Shown: positions 51,448 through 59,486, counted from the stretch's first letter. The stretch: 64,000 nucleotides of DNA from Sporosarcina pasteurii (GCF_041295575.1 NZ_CP160452.1:558001-622000), one strand, 5' to 3'. Numbers and translations: made by a program. Notes: generated by a model not told the origin, from the sequence alone.

Positions 51448-52404
51448 TTGTCAATAGTGGAGTGTAAAACATCAGATATTCAGGCATTATCAAGGGAGTT
51501 TGTCACTGTTGCGCAAAAAGCTGCGACTGCTGTGTATCCTTGGATTGGCAGAGGAAATAAAGAGATGGCAGACGGAGCGGCAACAAAAGCAATGAGAGCG
51601 CATATGAATCACCTAACTATGGATGCACGAATCGTAATCGGTGAAGGAGAAATGGATGAAGCGCCGATGTTATATATAGGGGAGAAGCTTGGAACTGGAG
51701 ACGGGGCTCCTGTTGATATTGCAGTCGATCCAGTGGAGGGAACGAACCTAGTTGCTAAAGGAATGGATCATTCATTAGCTGTGATTGCAGTTGCTGAGCG
51801 TGGGACTCTTCTGCATGCACCAGATATGTATATGGAAAAAATTGCTGTAGGTCCAAAGGCAAAAGGATGTATTGATTTAAACCTACCGTTATCTGAAAAT
51901 ATGAAAGCAGTCGCCCAAGCACTTGGAAAAGACGTTTCTGAATTGACAGTGATGATTCAAGATAGACCGCGACACAATCATTTATTCAAGCAAGTCTTTG
52001 CTGCCGGCGCAAAGGTGCAAATGTTTTCGGATGTCGACATTACGGGCGCCATCGCAACGGCAATTGATGAGCTGGACATTGATATGCTAGTTGGAACAGG
52101 AGGAGCCCCTGAAGGTGTCATTGCAGCTGTTGCCTTGAAATGTTTAGGGGGAGATTTTCAAGGTCGTCTACTCCCCGCAAATGCTGAAGAAGTAACGCGT
52201 TGTCATCAAATGGGAATTACTCATCCAACTGCAAAGTTATCGATAGATGATCTGGTCAAAACAGACAATTGCTTCTTTGTTGGAACTGGTATTACGAACG
52301 GTCCACTTTTAAAAGGCGTTGAAAGGCTTAGCGATGGACGAATCGTGTCTCATTCTTTTATTGCGACAAAGAATGATGCTCAGTTTATCGAGACACGCCA
52401 TTGA
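51448..52404 (+). CDS. glpX: Class II fructose-1,6-bisphosphatase (GlpX), possible SBPase
   Basis: 318 residues from TTG 51448, after AAAGGGTGA; GTG 51439 lies within that site. Metal and substrate motifs DGAATKAMR, GEGEMDEAPMLYIGE, DPVEGTNL and GTGGAPEGV are intact. GlpX hydrolyses fructose 1,6-bisphosphate, and some Bacillus GlpX proteins also act on sedoheptulose 1,7-bisphosphate. Its place at the end of a C4-polyol locus suggests disposal of erythrose 4-phosphate via aldolase plus SBPase. A terminator separates it from the kinase genes, so linkage could be looser than it looks. Confidence 0.9.
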   Translation: MSIVECKTSDIQALSREFVTVAQKAATAVYPWIGRGNKEMADGAATKAMRAHMNHLTMDARIVIGEGEMDEAPMLYIGEKLGTGDGAPVDIAVDPVEGTNLVAKGMDHSLAVIAVAERGTLLHAPDMYMEKIAVGPKAKGCIDLNLPLSENMKAVAQALGKDVSELTVMIQDRPRHNHLFKQVFAAGAKVQMFSDVDITGAIATAIDELDIDMLVGTGGAPEGVIAAVALKCLGGDFQGRLLPANAEEVTRCHQMGITHPTAKLSIDDLVKTDNCFFVGTGITNGPLLKGVERLSDGRIVSHSFIATKNDAQFIETRH

Positions 52405-52442
52405 AGAATCGCCTAGTTTTATAGAATGTTGTCAAAAAGATG

Positions 52443-52483
52443 GAAGGTCCTAAAGTCAAAAGACACTTGGGCCTTCTTTTTTT
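52443..52483 (+). terminator. Terminator of glpX
   Basis: GAAGGTCC-TAAAG pairs with CTTGGGCCTTC, followed by seven T residues. Confidence 0.85.
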
Positions 52484-52540
52484 ATCATTGCGCTAAGCCT
52501 TGAGTATGCTAATTTTACAGTGAAACTCTTTTCATAGGTC

Positions 52541-52585
52541 GAAGTAAAGCATGTATAGTTCCTGATCTATCGAGCAAACTTCAAC
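52541..52585 (+). repeat. 45-bp conserved element, copy 1
   Basis: Starts GAAGTAAAGCATGTATAGTT and ends GCAAACTTCAAC; the ends GAAGT/ACTTC can pair. The related copy at 58745-58790 precedes the flavin-oxidase-like gene. It sits shortly before a free-standing terminator (52612), so 52.5-52.65 kb could encode a small RNA. No known riboswitch class is recognised. Confidence 0.55.
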
Positions 52586-52611
52586 AAGTGATTAATAGGT
52601 AATAAGGTGAG

Positions 52612-52648
52612 AACCACTTCGGGAGCGAATTCCGAAGTGGTTTTTTAG
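52612..52648 (+). terminator. Free-standing terminator upstream of the T7-like locus
   Basis: AACCACTTCGG and CCGAAGTGGTT form a perfect 11-bp stem with a 9-nt loop, followed by TTTTTT. It lies more than 120 bp beyond the glpX terminator, with no gene between. The stretch 52649-53072 holds the T7 promoter block and no gene. Confidence 0.9.
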
Positions 52649-52781
52649 TTGTTGGAAACGTTATGAGGTTTTATGATAGTGTTCATTCTATGACGAGATC
52701 CCGAAGGAGGGCTTTATCTCCAGTTGGGGTATTTGAAACTACCTGTATATAAGTAATTCTGTTAATTTAAAACTTTAGTTA

Positions 52782-52860
52782 TGGGCTGATTGGTTTATTT
52801 TACAAGTAAATTCGTTAGAGCGAGTAATGGATAATGCGCTTTGTTATAATTAACCATAAT
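52782..52860 (+). promoter_or_regulatory. Conserved promoter block, copy 1 (T7-like cargo locus)
   Basis: Contains ATTGGTTTATTTTACAAG, a variable 31-bp stretch, then GCTTTGTTATAATTAACCAT with a consensus -10 TATAAT (52845-52850). The copy at 59554-59633 has the same two conserved boxes with the same 31-bp spacing. Neither copy has a good -35 hexamer at standard distance, suggesting an activator binding the upstream box. Confidence 0.65.
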
Positions 52861-53072
52861 AATTCAATTATATTGGCCATTTTAAGTCAAGTTCTTGAGG
52901 ATAACGTTCGATATTTTATAGTAAATGAATCAAATATCATATTTAATTACTAGTTAGGAAAGAATTTTTTTCTAGTTCATAAGTTAAAAGGTGTTGTTGA
53001 TTGAAACTAGAATCAATCTGTTTGGAACCCTTAATTTTACTTATCTGTAAATAAATGAAAGGAGCCTTATCG

Positions 53073-54185
53073 ATGCATTTGTTTGACATAAATGAGTTGA
53101 AAATATGTTTAAATCCCGCTGAATTAAAAGATGATGTATACGTGTCATTATCAATCGGTATTGGCTTTTTACCGAGACGAATATCATCTAACGAGAAAAC
53201 GAACTTTATTGGAACAGCTTCTGCAAAGATGTTCCTTAATTATTTAAGTGAATCAATCAAAACGAATCATTCTATAGAAACAAAGCCCATTGTTTCAATG
53301 ACATCATCTAGCCTTCTTTTAAAAACATCCAAAACAAATTTTTATAAAGACGTACAAACAGTTTTAGATAATCTATTCACAATTGAGATTGATGACGGAA
53401 AATGGCTCGTTGAAAAGGAGAATACGCTGAACCGATTTAAAGAACATTTTATAGACTTAAATTTCCGTGGTCGTATGAGAATGTTGGAGTTCACGCATGC
53501 GAATAAATCATTCCAATTTGAAGAACTAACAAAGGATCTATTAGTAGTAAAACCAAATGATGTACATACGATGAGGGAATCTCTTGTTTACCCTAAAAAT
53601 TGTTTTCTTTTTATTCACGGGAATGTAGATGTAGATTCTGTGAAGGATTTACGGGTAGAAAAGTCGGTTAAAAAAAAGGTCATACAACTTTATGAGCCGG
53701 TTGATATTTATAATCTGCATGACGAAAAATATGAAGTGAAATCAACGCATGGAAACTATACATGTGGAAGTATTAAATTCGATCGGAGTCCCACATTATC
53801 TGATTTGGCGTATGAATACGTTACGCTTATGCTCATTGGTCAAATCCTATTTAAAGGCGCTTATTTAATTGAAGTAGACCCATTAGATGCGAGTCTCACT
53901 TATAGCGATAAATTAGAACAATATAAGCATGATATTTACGAAGCCCTGACGGATGAACAAGTAGAACAGGCCAAGAAAAATATCTATCAATCACTCTATC
54001 AAGAATTAGTTCTTTATCCTTTTCAGTTGGTTGAAAAGGTTGGCAGACTCCACTTCAATGGCATTAATTATTTTGAAGCAATGTCTATTTTGGAGAAAAT
54101 TAACTATGATGACATCATGAAATTTATAAAAGAGAGAGATTATAAAATTAGAGAAGGGCATTTACGCTATTATCGGGAGGGGTAA
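53073..54185 (+). CDS. M16-peptidase-like protein without zinc motif
   Basis: 370 residues from ATG 53073, eight bases after AAAGGAG; ATG 53055 lies before that site. The pattern of a central EKENTLNRFKEHFIDLNFRGRMRML, a following LLVVKPNDVHTMRESLVYPKNCFLFIHGNVDV and later EQVEQAKKNIYQSLYQE resembles the helical-plus-strand layout of M16 (insulinase-type) domains. No HxxEH or inverted zinc motif is present, so it would be a non-catalytic binding or assembly protein. No signal peptide is seen. It is the first gene of the T7-like locus, 3 bp before the next gene. Assignment is by pattern only. Confidence 0.5.
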   Translation: MHLFDINELKICLNPAELKDDVYVSLSIGIGFLPRRISSNEKTNFIGTASAKMFLNYLSESIKTNHSIETKPIVSMTSSSLLLKTSKTNFYKDVQTVLDNLFTIEIDDGKWLVEKENTLNRFKEHFIDLNFRGRMRMLEFTHANKSFQFEELTKDLLVVKPNDVHTMRESLVYPKNCFLFIHGNVDVDSVKDLRVEKSVKKKVIQLYEPVDIYNLHDEKYEVKSTHGNYTCGSIKFDRSPTLSDLAYEYVTLMLIGQILFKGAYLIEVDPLDASLTYSDKLEQYKHDIYEALTDEQVEQAKKNIYQSLYQELVLYPFQLVEKVGRLHFNGINYFEAMSILEKINYDDIMKFIKERDYKIREGHLRYYREG

Positions 54186-54188
54186 AAT

Positions 54189-54470
54189 ATGGAGGTTTAT
54201 TTAAATCCAAATGGCTTTAAAGGAGAGGTTGATAGCTTTAAAAGGACAACTAGCGAGTTAGCAGGTCTTTCGGCGAAAAATACCGTAGATGCGAATCAAG
54301 AAACAATTCTAGATTCAGTAAGTGAGTTAATTGCAATTGTGAACCTTTTTAGTGAATGCGTTGAACAATATATGGCATTGTCAAATAAGGATGTTGCTGA
54401 AATGGAATCTTTAAAAGAGAAATGGGTACAGAAGGACCTGCAACTTGCGAATGAAATGGATGGGAACTGA
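54189..54470 (+). CDS. Small helical LXG-partner protein (YwqI/WXG100-like)
   Basis: 93 residues, almost entirely helical, beginning MEVYLNPNGFKGEVDSFKRT, with no membrane segment. Size and place match the small alpha-helical partners encoded before LXG proteins (such as B. subtilis YwqI, or Lap proteins), which pair with the LXG domain for type VII export. GGGAGGGG precedes ATG 54189. It ends 5 bp before the LXG-like gene. Confidence 0.6.
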   Translation: MEVYLNPNGFKGEVDSFKRTTSELAGLSAKNTVDANQETILDSVSELIAIVNLFSECVEQYMALSNKDVAEMESLKEKWVQKDLQLANEMDGN

Positions 54471-54475
54471 ATGCT

Positions 54476-55879
54476 ATGCCTAGACTAGTGAATGAGGAAC
54501 TTAATGATATTGTTGATAAATTAAGCAAATATGGGGAAGATGTTTCAACAAAATTATATGAGCAATACAAGAACGCCGTTATTCTCTCAAAAACGAATCA
54601 CTTTCGCGGGAAAGCTGGGGACGCATTTAAACAGTATATGAACGTTTCCCATATTAATTTATCCCAAAAGATTATTAATATTGCAGCTGAACTATTGGAA
54701 GAAGCGAAAAAAGTTCAAACCGAATTTTTGAAGTATGAACAAAGCGGTCGCGGGATCGTCGGTTCAACAACGATGGAAGGCGTTAAGAATCGCATTAATG
54801 GGAAAAGCGGACAGTTTTTAGCAATCGACGGGAATGCCAACCAATTGCTTCAGCAGGCATCTCAATTTATTGTAACGACAAAATTGTCAGGGGATGATGT
54901 TTTTCATTCCTTTGATGAAGTTGTGAAAAACTTAAATAGAAGACGTGAAGAACTTTCCGAAATCGATGCTAGTGTCTCCAGTAATTTAAGTAATTTAATC
55001 ACACGTGTGTCACATTTACAAACGCAGATTTTTGAGCTGTCCGAAAATTTTCGTGATAAAAATGGTATTCATTATAGCCAACTGAATAAAATTCCTGAGC
55101 AGCCTTGGTATTCGACTGAAAATAATGGGGCTTTTGCGTCCAAGGCGGAAGCCGATCCGTTTATACATCATGCAGGTGCTGTGAGAGGTGATGAAGGGCA
55201 ATGGGTTTTTGGTACGAGTGATACAAATTATGCGACAGGAACCGGCTATTTAGCAGGCGCATCCGGGCAATATACCCAAGACGGAGAAGATGTGATAGCT
55301 GAAGGAGAAGCAGCTATGGCCAAAGGATCCATTGAAGCTCAAACATTTCATGAGTTAGTTAGGGGCCAATTAAGTGCAGAAGTTTTATCGGCAGCTGGAA
55401 GCATAAAGCGCACTTCAGATGGGGAGTCAGCTAAAGGAAATGTTGCTTACGCTAAAGGAGATGCGAAAGTCATGCTCGGTAGTGAGAATTTCCATGGCTA
55501 TGCATCTGCTAAAGGGGAAGTATTAACAGCGGATGGGCATACTGCCTTTATAGTACCATTAGATCCGGAGGCCCCAATTGAAGTAGGGGCATTTGGGGAG
55601 GCAAGTGGAGCAACTGCAAAAGGACAGGTGGGCATAACTCTATTTGGGATGGAGGAATCTGGGATACAAGGTGAAAGTGTAAAATCTCCTTTAGGACTTG
55701 ATGCAGAAGTGAGTATTGGATTTCAAGCTGGTGGAGGACTATTGTTTCAAAGTGAAACGATTTATTCAACGGACTATTTTTATATTCGAGCAAATGAGCT
55801 TGACGTCAAATTAAAGTTACTTGCTGGACTTGATTTAGCAGTACAACTTCCAACAATTCATTTGAAGCGGCCATGGTAG
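54476..55879 (+). CDS. LXG-like type VII secretion cargo with repetitive C-terminus
   Basis: 467 residues. Residues 1-200 are helical and begin MPRLVNEELNDIVDKLSKYG, with FRGKAGDAFKQYMNVSHINL resembling the helical hairpin of LXG and WXG proteins. After QPWYSTENNGAF the C-terminal ~250 residues are Gly/Ala-rich, with recurring short motifs of the type A-K-G and G-E-A (SAKGNVAYAKGDAKV, YASAKGEVLTADG), consistent with a beta-repeat structure. No known nuclease, lipase or ADP-ribosyltransferase motif is seen. It may be an antibacterial effector or a structural export substrate. Helical partners flank it on both sides. Confidence 0.58.
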   Translation: MPRLVNEELNDIVDKLSKYGEDVSTKLYEQYKNAVILSKTNHFRGKAGDAFKQYMNVSHINLSQKIINIAAELLEEAKKVQTEFLKYEQSGRGIVGSTTMEGVKNRINGKSGQFLAIDGNANQLLQQASQFIVTTKLSGDDVFHSFDEVVKNLNRRREELSEIDASVSSNLSNLITRVSHLQTQIFELSENFRDKNGIHYSQLNKIPEQPWYSTENNGAFASKAEADPFIHHAGAVRGDEGQWVFGTSDTNYATGTGYLAGASGQYTQDGEDVIAEGEAAMAKGSIEAQTFHELVRGQLSAEVLSAAGSIKRTSDGESAKGNVAYAKGDAKVMLGSENFHGYASAKGEVLTADGHTAFIVPLDPEAPIEVGAFGEASGATAKGQVGITLFGMEESGIQGESVKSPLGLDAEVSIGFQAGGGLLFQSETIYSTDYFYIRANELDVKLKLLAGLDLAVQLPTIHLKRPW

Positions 55880-55901
55880 AAGACAATAGGTGGTGAATGA
55901 T

Positions 55902-56321
55902 GTGAACGAAAGAATCGCACTTCAAAATCAATACAATTCACAGCAAACTCAGTTAAATCAATGCAGTTGGCAACTTGTTTCTCTGAATGATAAGATTGAA
56001 TCTATCAAAATATTAAAGGGTAAATTTATTGACCTGAAAAATGATTTACTAGATTTGAAAAGCAAGTTAAACGAAGAGTCTAGAGAAAGTCATAAGTATT
56101 GGAAAGGTCAGCTACTACAAGATCACAATGACTTATTTAAAAGCTCGTTAGTCAATGGTAGTTTATCGACGTATATAAAAAACGTTGATCGTAATTTAGA
56201 CGATTTAAATAATGAATTAATGAGATTGCAGAATGAAGTTTACAGTACAGAAGGTCTGATTGGAAAAATCAAATCATCATTGAATTGGATTGCGACAAAG
56301 TTGGATAATCTAGTAAATTAA
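55902..56321 (+). CDS. YwqH-like (DUF5082) coiled-coil partner protein
   Basis: 139 residues from GTG 55902, eight bases after AGGTGG; GTG 55890 is a less likely start. The whole protein is helical and heptad-rich, with a central YWKGQLLQDH resembling the W-x-G turn of YwqH-type proteins. Such proteins accompany LXG toxins in Bacillus and may serve as targeting partners. It begins 22 bp after the LXG-like gene. Confidence 0.6.
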   Translation: MNERIALQNQYNSQQTQLNQCSWQLVSLNDKIESIKILKGKFIDLKNDLLDLKSKLNEESRESHKYWKGQLLQDHNDLFKSSLVNGSLSTYIKNVDRNLDDLNNELMRLQNEVYSTEGLIGKIKSSLNWIATKLDNLVN

Positions 56322-56335
56322 GGGAGATTTAATTT

Positions 56336-56785
56336 GTGGTCATAAAAATCGTATTAGCAAAAGCACATGAAAACCAAAAAAATAATCCAGAGGTACAAAG
56401 AGAATTATCAGATATTCAAACATTTTTTGTTGAAAAAGAATTCGATTTCGAATTAAATTCGCTTAACTTTGTAATATTGAGAGGGCTATACGCGCATGTT
56501 GATCGGATGCTCACTGTTGTAGGTGTATTCGTAAACAAAACGGAAAAAACAATTAACGGTTTAAAAACAGAACTTGCATTTCGCGTGAATGATAATCCTG
56601 AAGCGAAGTTAAGTGGCGTAAGATTAGACCTGCCAGAATCCTTTTTAGGGGAATTAAAACCGAACGAGGGATTCGTCCTGCATATAAAAGTTATGACGAA
56701 AGGGTTGACAAAGGAAAAAGAAATCTTCCAGGCAACTGAACTTTCAGGCGAATTAAGAAATATTGAACTCGCTTATCAAAAATAA
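56336..56785 (+). CDS. Small soluble protein with SLAP-like beta domain
   Basis: 149 residues, GTG start after AGGGAG. No signal peptide or membrane segment. Residues ~45-140 alternate strands: LTVVGVFVNKTEKTINGLKTELAFRV, then FLGELKPNEGFVLHIKV. The two lipoproteins that follow show the same layout (GINxLPVAIKNxxFxYTLG, then ILQPNSAxPIxLxIT), so the three may share one fold. The pattern resembles SLAP/S-layer-associated domains, but only weakly. A role as immunity or chaperone protein for the LXG-like cargo is a guess. Confidence 0.5.
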   Translation: MVIKIVLAKAHENQKNNPEVQRELSDIQTFFVEKEFDFELNSLNFVILRGLYAHVDRMLTVVGVFVNKTEKTINGLKTELAFRVNDNPEAKLSGVRLDLPESFLGELKPNEGFVLHIKVMTKGLTKEKEIFQATELSGELRNIELAYQK

Positions 56786-56812
56786 TTATTGTTTAAGTTA
56801 GGAGATATCTAA

Positions 56813-57394
56813 ATGAGAAAGTATTTGGCATTATTAACGATTTTATCTATACTTGCATTGGCAGCATGTGGGAAGACAGATAATCCTACAGAGAAACCTG
56901 TTGTAGACAATGCGGGGGTTGAGGAAAATAGTAATAAGACAAACGGGGGCGAACAAAGCTTGAAATTACAAGTTTTAAAAGGCGATAAAGAGGCCGGCGT
57001 CACTTTAGAAAATAGTCCGCTTTACAACGAGCTAGAAAAAGTTATTCAAGAAAACCCGGATATTGGTGCAGACAATGATTTCAGTGTTTATGTTGTGGAT
57101 ACATACGGAGACGATGAAGGGAATTCAAAATTAGTTCTCCTAGGGATCAACCGTTTACCAGTAGCGATTAAAAACATTACATTTACTTATACGTTAGGTA
57201 GCAAAGATCATGAATATGTCTGGGAAAGACAACCAGTTGAAATGAAAGAGGAAACGGCAGGAATTTTACAACCGAACAGTGCACTTCCTATCGTATTGCC
57301 GATAACTGAAGAGCAGGTAGAAACATTAAGAAATTTAGAAGCAGGCAATACAGTGATGTCAATAGATGGCTTCGTATATGATGAAGTAAAATAA
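56813..57394 (+). CDS. Lipoprotein with SLAP-like domain, paralogue 1
   Basis: 193 residues. The N-terminus MRKYLALLTILSILALAACG ends in a clear lipobox (ALAAC), so it is anchored outside the membrane. A Thr/Glu/Asn-rich linker precedes a beta domain containing SLKLQVLKGDKEAGVTLENS, ENPDIG, VLLGINRLPVAIKNITFTYT and ILQPNSALPIVLPIT. It is clearly paralogous to 57593-58213. TTAGGAG precedes ATG 56813. The outer-face location would suit an immunity protein against a cell-envelope effector. Function is unknown. Confidence 0.72.
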   Translation: MRKYLALLTILSILALAACGKTDNPTEKPVVDNAGVEENSNKTNGGEQSLKLQVLKGDKEAGVTLENSPLYNELEKVIQENPDIGADNDFSVYVVDTYGDDEGNSKLVLLGINRLPVAIKNITFTYTLGSKDHEYVWERQPVEMKEETAGILQPNSALPIVLPITEEQVETLRNLEAGNTVMSIDGFVYDEVK

Positions 57395-57410
57395 ATTATT
57401 AACGACGGAT

Positions 57411-57452
57411 AAAATAACCACGCTACCAAATTCGTTGGCGTGGTTATTTTTA
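57411..57452 (+). terminator. Terminator between the two lipoprotein genes
   Basis: AATAACCACGC and GCGTGGTTATT form an 11-bp stem, with CCAA/TTGG pairing inside, followed by TTTTTA. The second lipoprotein may thus be separately transcribed. Confidence 0.88.
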
Positions 57453-57592
57453 TATAGCGGATAATACGGGGCCTGAGGAGTCGCTTGAAAAGAGATATGT
57501 CTATTTATTCATTAATTAGCTTAGATTTACTTAACCTTAACATGGTCATTCTATGCAGAAGTTCCGATTATACAAAGTTAGGAGCATTTAAA

Positions 57593-58213
57593 ATGAGAAA
57601 GTATTTATTTTTATTAATAATCGTAATGGTCCTTGCATTAGCCGCATGCGGTAAAACAGTCGGAAATACTGAAAAAACTGTTGATAGCATGACGAACCAA
57701 ACAGAGGAAACAGATAGTAACGAGACGAACCAACCAGTTGAAGAAGGTAGCAGTAAAACAGATAGTAGCGAACAAAGCCTAAAATTACAGGTTTTAAAAG
57801 GTGACGCAGAAGCAGGTGCGACTGTAGACAATAATGATTTATACATAGGCTTAAACAAAATCATTCAAGAAAATCCGGACATTGGTATAGAGAAAGATTT
57901 TAGTATTTATGTTGTGAATATCGTTCATGATCATGAAGGAAATCCAAAAATAGTCCTTTTTGGCATCAACAAATTGCCAGTGGCGATTAAAAACTTTTCG
58001 TTTGATTACACATTAGGAAATAAAGACAATGAATTCGTTTGGGAGAAACAACGTGTGTCAATGCCCGAAGAAGAAACGGGTGTTTTACAACCGAACAGCG
58101 CAGTTCCGGTTATCTTATCACTAACACCCGAGCAAGAAGAATTATTAAAAACGCTAAATGGAAAGAATAAAGTGATGGCAATAGATAACTTCACATTTGA
58201 AGAAGTGAAATAA
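57593..58213 (+). CDS. Lipoprotein with SLAP-like domain, paralogue 2
   Basis: 206 residues from ATG 57593, eight bases after TTAGGAG; an in-frame start at 57485 lies before this site and would hide the signal peptide. MRKYLFLLIIVMVLALAACG contains the lipobox ALAAC. The linker is longer than in paralogue 1, and the domain repeats QSLKLQVLKGDAEAGATVDN, ENPDIG, FGINKLPVAIKNFSFDYTLG and VLQPNSAVPVILSLT. A recent tandem duplication followed by separate transcription is likely. Confidence 0.72.
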   Translation: MRKYLFLLIIVMVLALAACGKTVGNTEKTVDSMTNQTEETDSNETNQPVEEGSSKTDSSEQSLKLQVLKGDAEAGATVDNNDLYIGLNKIIQENPDIGIEKDFSIYVVNIVHDHEGNPKIVLFGINKLPVAIKNFSFDYTLGNKDNEFVWEKQRVSMPEEETGVLQPNSAVPVILSLTPEQEELLKTLNGKNKVMAIDNFTFEEVK

Positions 58214-58294
58214 AACATTAGAAAAAGTTAGGCACGGGAATCGCTTTAAAAGAGCTGTCTATTTAGCTAAATAAGTAAATGGAGAGGTGATGGT

Positions 58295-58714
58295 ATGCTA
58301 ATAATCGGTCAATTGCTAATGTTAATCGTTGCACTTAACTTTTTCTATCATGGAATTCGCATGTTTAGGAGTATGACCCGCCAAATATATAATGAAAACG
58401 CCGTACATCGGCTTCAGTGTAGCAAATGTGAGGAAATTCATACGATAACAGGACCAGAAGCAAAGAAATTACGTTGGGCACCCCGCGTTGAAAAAAGGAC
58501 ACCTAGAAGTCAAAGCACGGCTTATCGGTTCACTTGCCCTCATTGCCATAAACATGCATCGCAAATCGTGCTCTACGACACAAATGTAACAAAAGGGGCA
58601 GGGATGGTACGCGTTCAAATGAACGATGAACAGAAGCCGTTGCTGATTGAGTTTTTAATCAAAGGGCTACTGCCAGTCATCCTTCTAAGTTCTATCTTTC
58701 GTTTGTTCGTGTGA
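58295..58714 (+). CDS. Small membrane protein with central zinc ribbon
   Basis: 139 residues. A hydrophobic segment at each end (about 1-20 and 118-138) flanks a cytoplasmic or external loop with CSKCEEIHTITG and CPHCHK, two CxxC knuckles that would bind zinc. GGAGAGG precedes ATG 58295. It follows the lipoprotein genes by 81 bp. I do not recognise the family. It may belong to the T7-like locus or be independent. Confidence 0.6.
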   Translation: MLIIGQLLMLIVALNFFYHGIRMFRSMTRQIYNENAVHRLQCSKCEEIHTITGPEAKKLRWAPRVEKRTPRSQSTAYRFTCPHCHKHASQIVLYDTNVTKGAGMVRVQMNDEQKPLLIEFLIKGLLPVILLSSIFRLFV

Positions 58715-58744
58715 GATCATCATGTTTCAAACTCTTTTTTGGTG

Positions 58745-58790
58745 GAAGTAAAGAATGTATAGTTCCTTATTTCTCGTGGCAAACTTCAAC
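58745..58790 (+). repeat. 45-bp conserved element, copy 2
   Basis: GAAGTAAAGAATGTATAGTT ... GCAAACTTCAAC, similar to 52541-52585 over its whole length. Here it lies in the leader of the flavin-oxidase-like gene, 26 bp before the start. Confidence 0.6.
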
Positions 58791-58815
58791 CAGGATAAAA
58801 AAGGAGTAGATCGTG

Positions 58816-59229
58816 ATGAATTCGAAAAAAGAAGCACTGAAGATCCTGAAAGAGAGCTATGTTGGAACGATGGCGACTGTTCGACAAAACAAGCCACACA
58901 CTCGTTATATGACCTTTTTTAATGATGAGTTTACGCTGTACACAGCAACATCGAAACAAACCGAAAAGGTGGATGAACTAAATGCCAATCCACATACGCA
59001 TATCTTAATCGGGTACGAAGGAAAAGGGATGGGTGACGAATACCTTGAAATCGAAGGGACAGTCTCCATCTCTGACGATGAAAGTATAAAGGAGAAGGTA
59101 TGGAATAAACATATGAAACCATGGTTTAGTGGGCCAGAGGATCCAAACCTCGTCATTTTGAAAATTTCACCCGATGCAATGCGTCTGATGAATAAAAAAG
59201 GTGAAGAGCCAAAAGAAATTACACTATAA
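58816..59229 (+). CDS. Pyridoxamine 5'-phosphate oxidase-family protein
   Basis: 137 residues from ATG 58816, nine bases after AAGGAG; the GTG at 58813 is adjacent. The split-barrel flavin-binding fold is suggested by YVGTMATVRQNKPHTRYMTFF, LYTATSKQTEKVDELNANPHTHILIGYEG and the C-terminal VILKISPDAMRLMNKKGE. These resemble the general-stress-protein-26 group, which binds FMN and reduces small molecules or copes with stress. It is a single-gene unit ended by a dispersed terminator repeat. Substrate unknown. Confidence 0.85.
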   Translation: MNSKKEALKILKESYVGTMATVRQNKPHTRYMTFFNDEFTLYTATSKQTEKVDELNANPHTHILIGYEGKGMGDEYLEIEGTVSISDDESIKEKVWNKHMKPWFSGPEDPNLVILKISPDAMRLMNKKGEEPKEITL

Positions 59230-59254
59230 GTGAGGAGTACCAACGTTTATGCAT

Positions 59255-59308
59255 AAGGTACCAGGTTCCGACACAACTCTGAATCGTGTTGGGAACTGGT
59301 ACCTTTAT
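59255..59308 (+). terminator. Terminator/repeat after the PPOX-family gene
   Basis: AAGGTACCAGGTTCC-GACACAA pairs with GTGTTGGGAACTGGTACCTT, giving a ~20-bp stem with short mismatches. It matches the element after fruA (39935-39986). Confidence 0.85.
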
Positions 59309-59451
59309 TATGGAAGGTTGTTTAACTTGGTAACAGATTCACCCCAAACAGCCCAATGGCCACTTCATAACACAAACTCAACCTAGTTTCCTAGAATATT
59401 ACATGACATACTAAAGGGGGCTGCAATTTGTCCAACCTCTTAAAAATAAAC

Positions 59452-59486
59452 CTCATTAAAATGATAAATCATTAATGAGTTTTTTT
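59452..59486 (+). terminator. Terminator-like hairpin in the 59.3-59.7 kb gap
   Basis: CTCATTAA and TTAATGAG form an 8-bp stem with a 12-nt loop, followed by TTTTTT. No gene precedes it closely. The gap otherwise holds promoter block copy 2. Confidence 0.65.

Noticed and set aside
57485..57592. Upstream extension of lipoprotein paralogue 2
   Set aside because: It precedes the ribosome-binding site and would bury the lipoprotein signal that aligns with paralogue 1.
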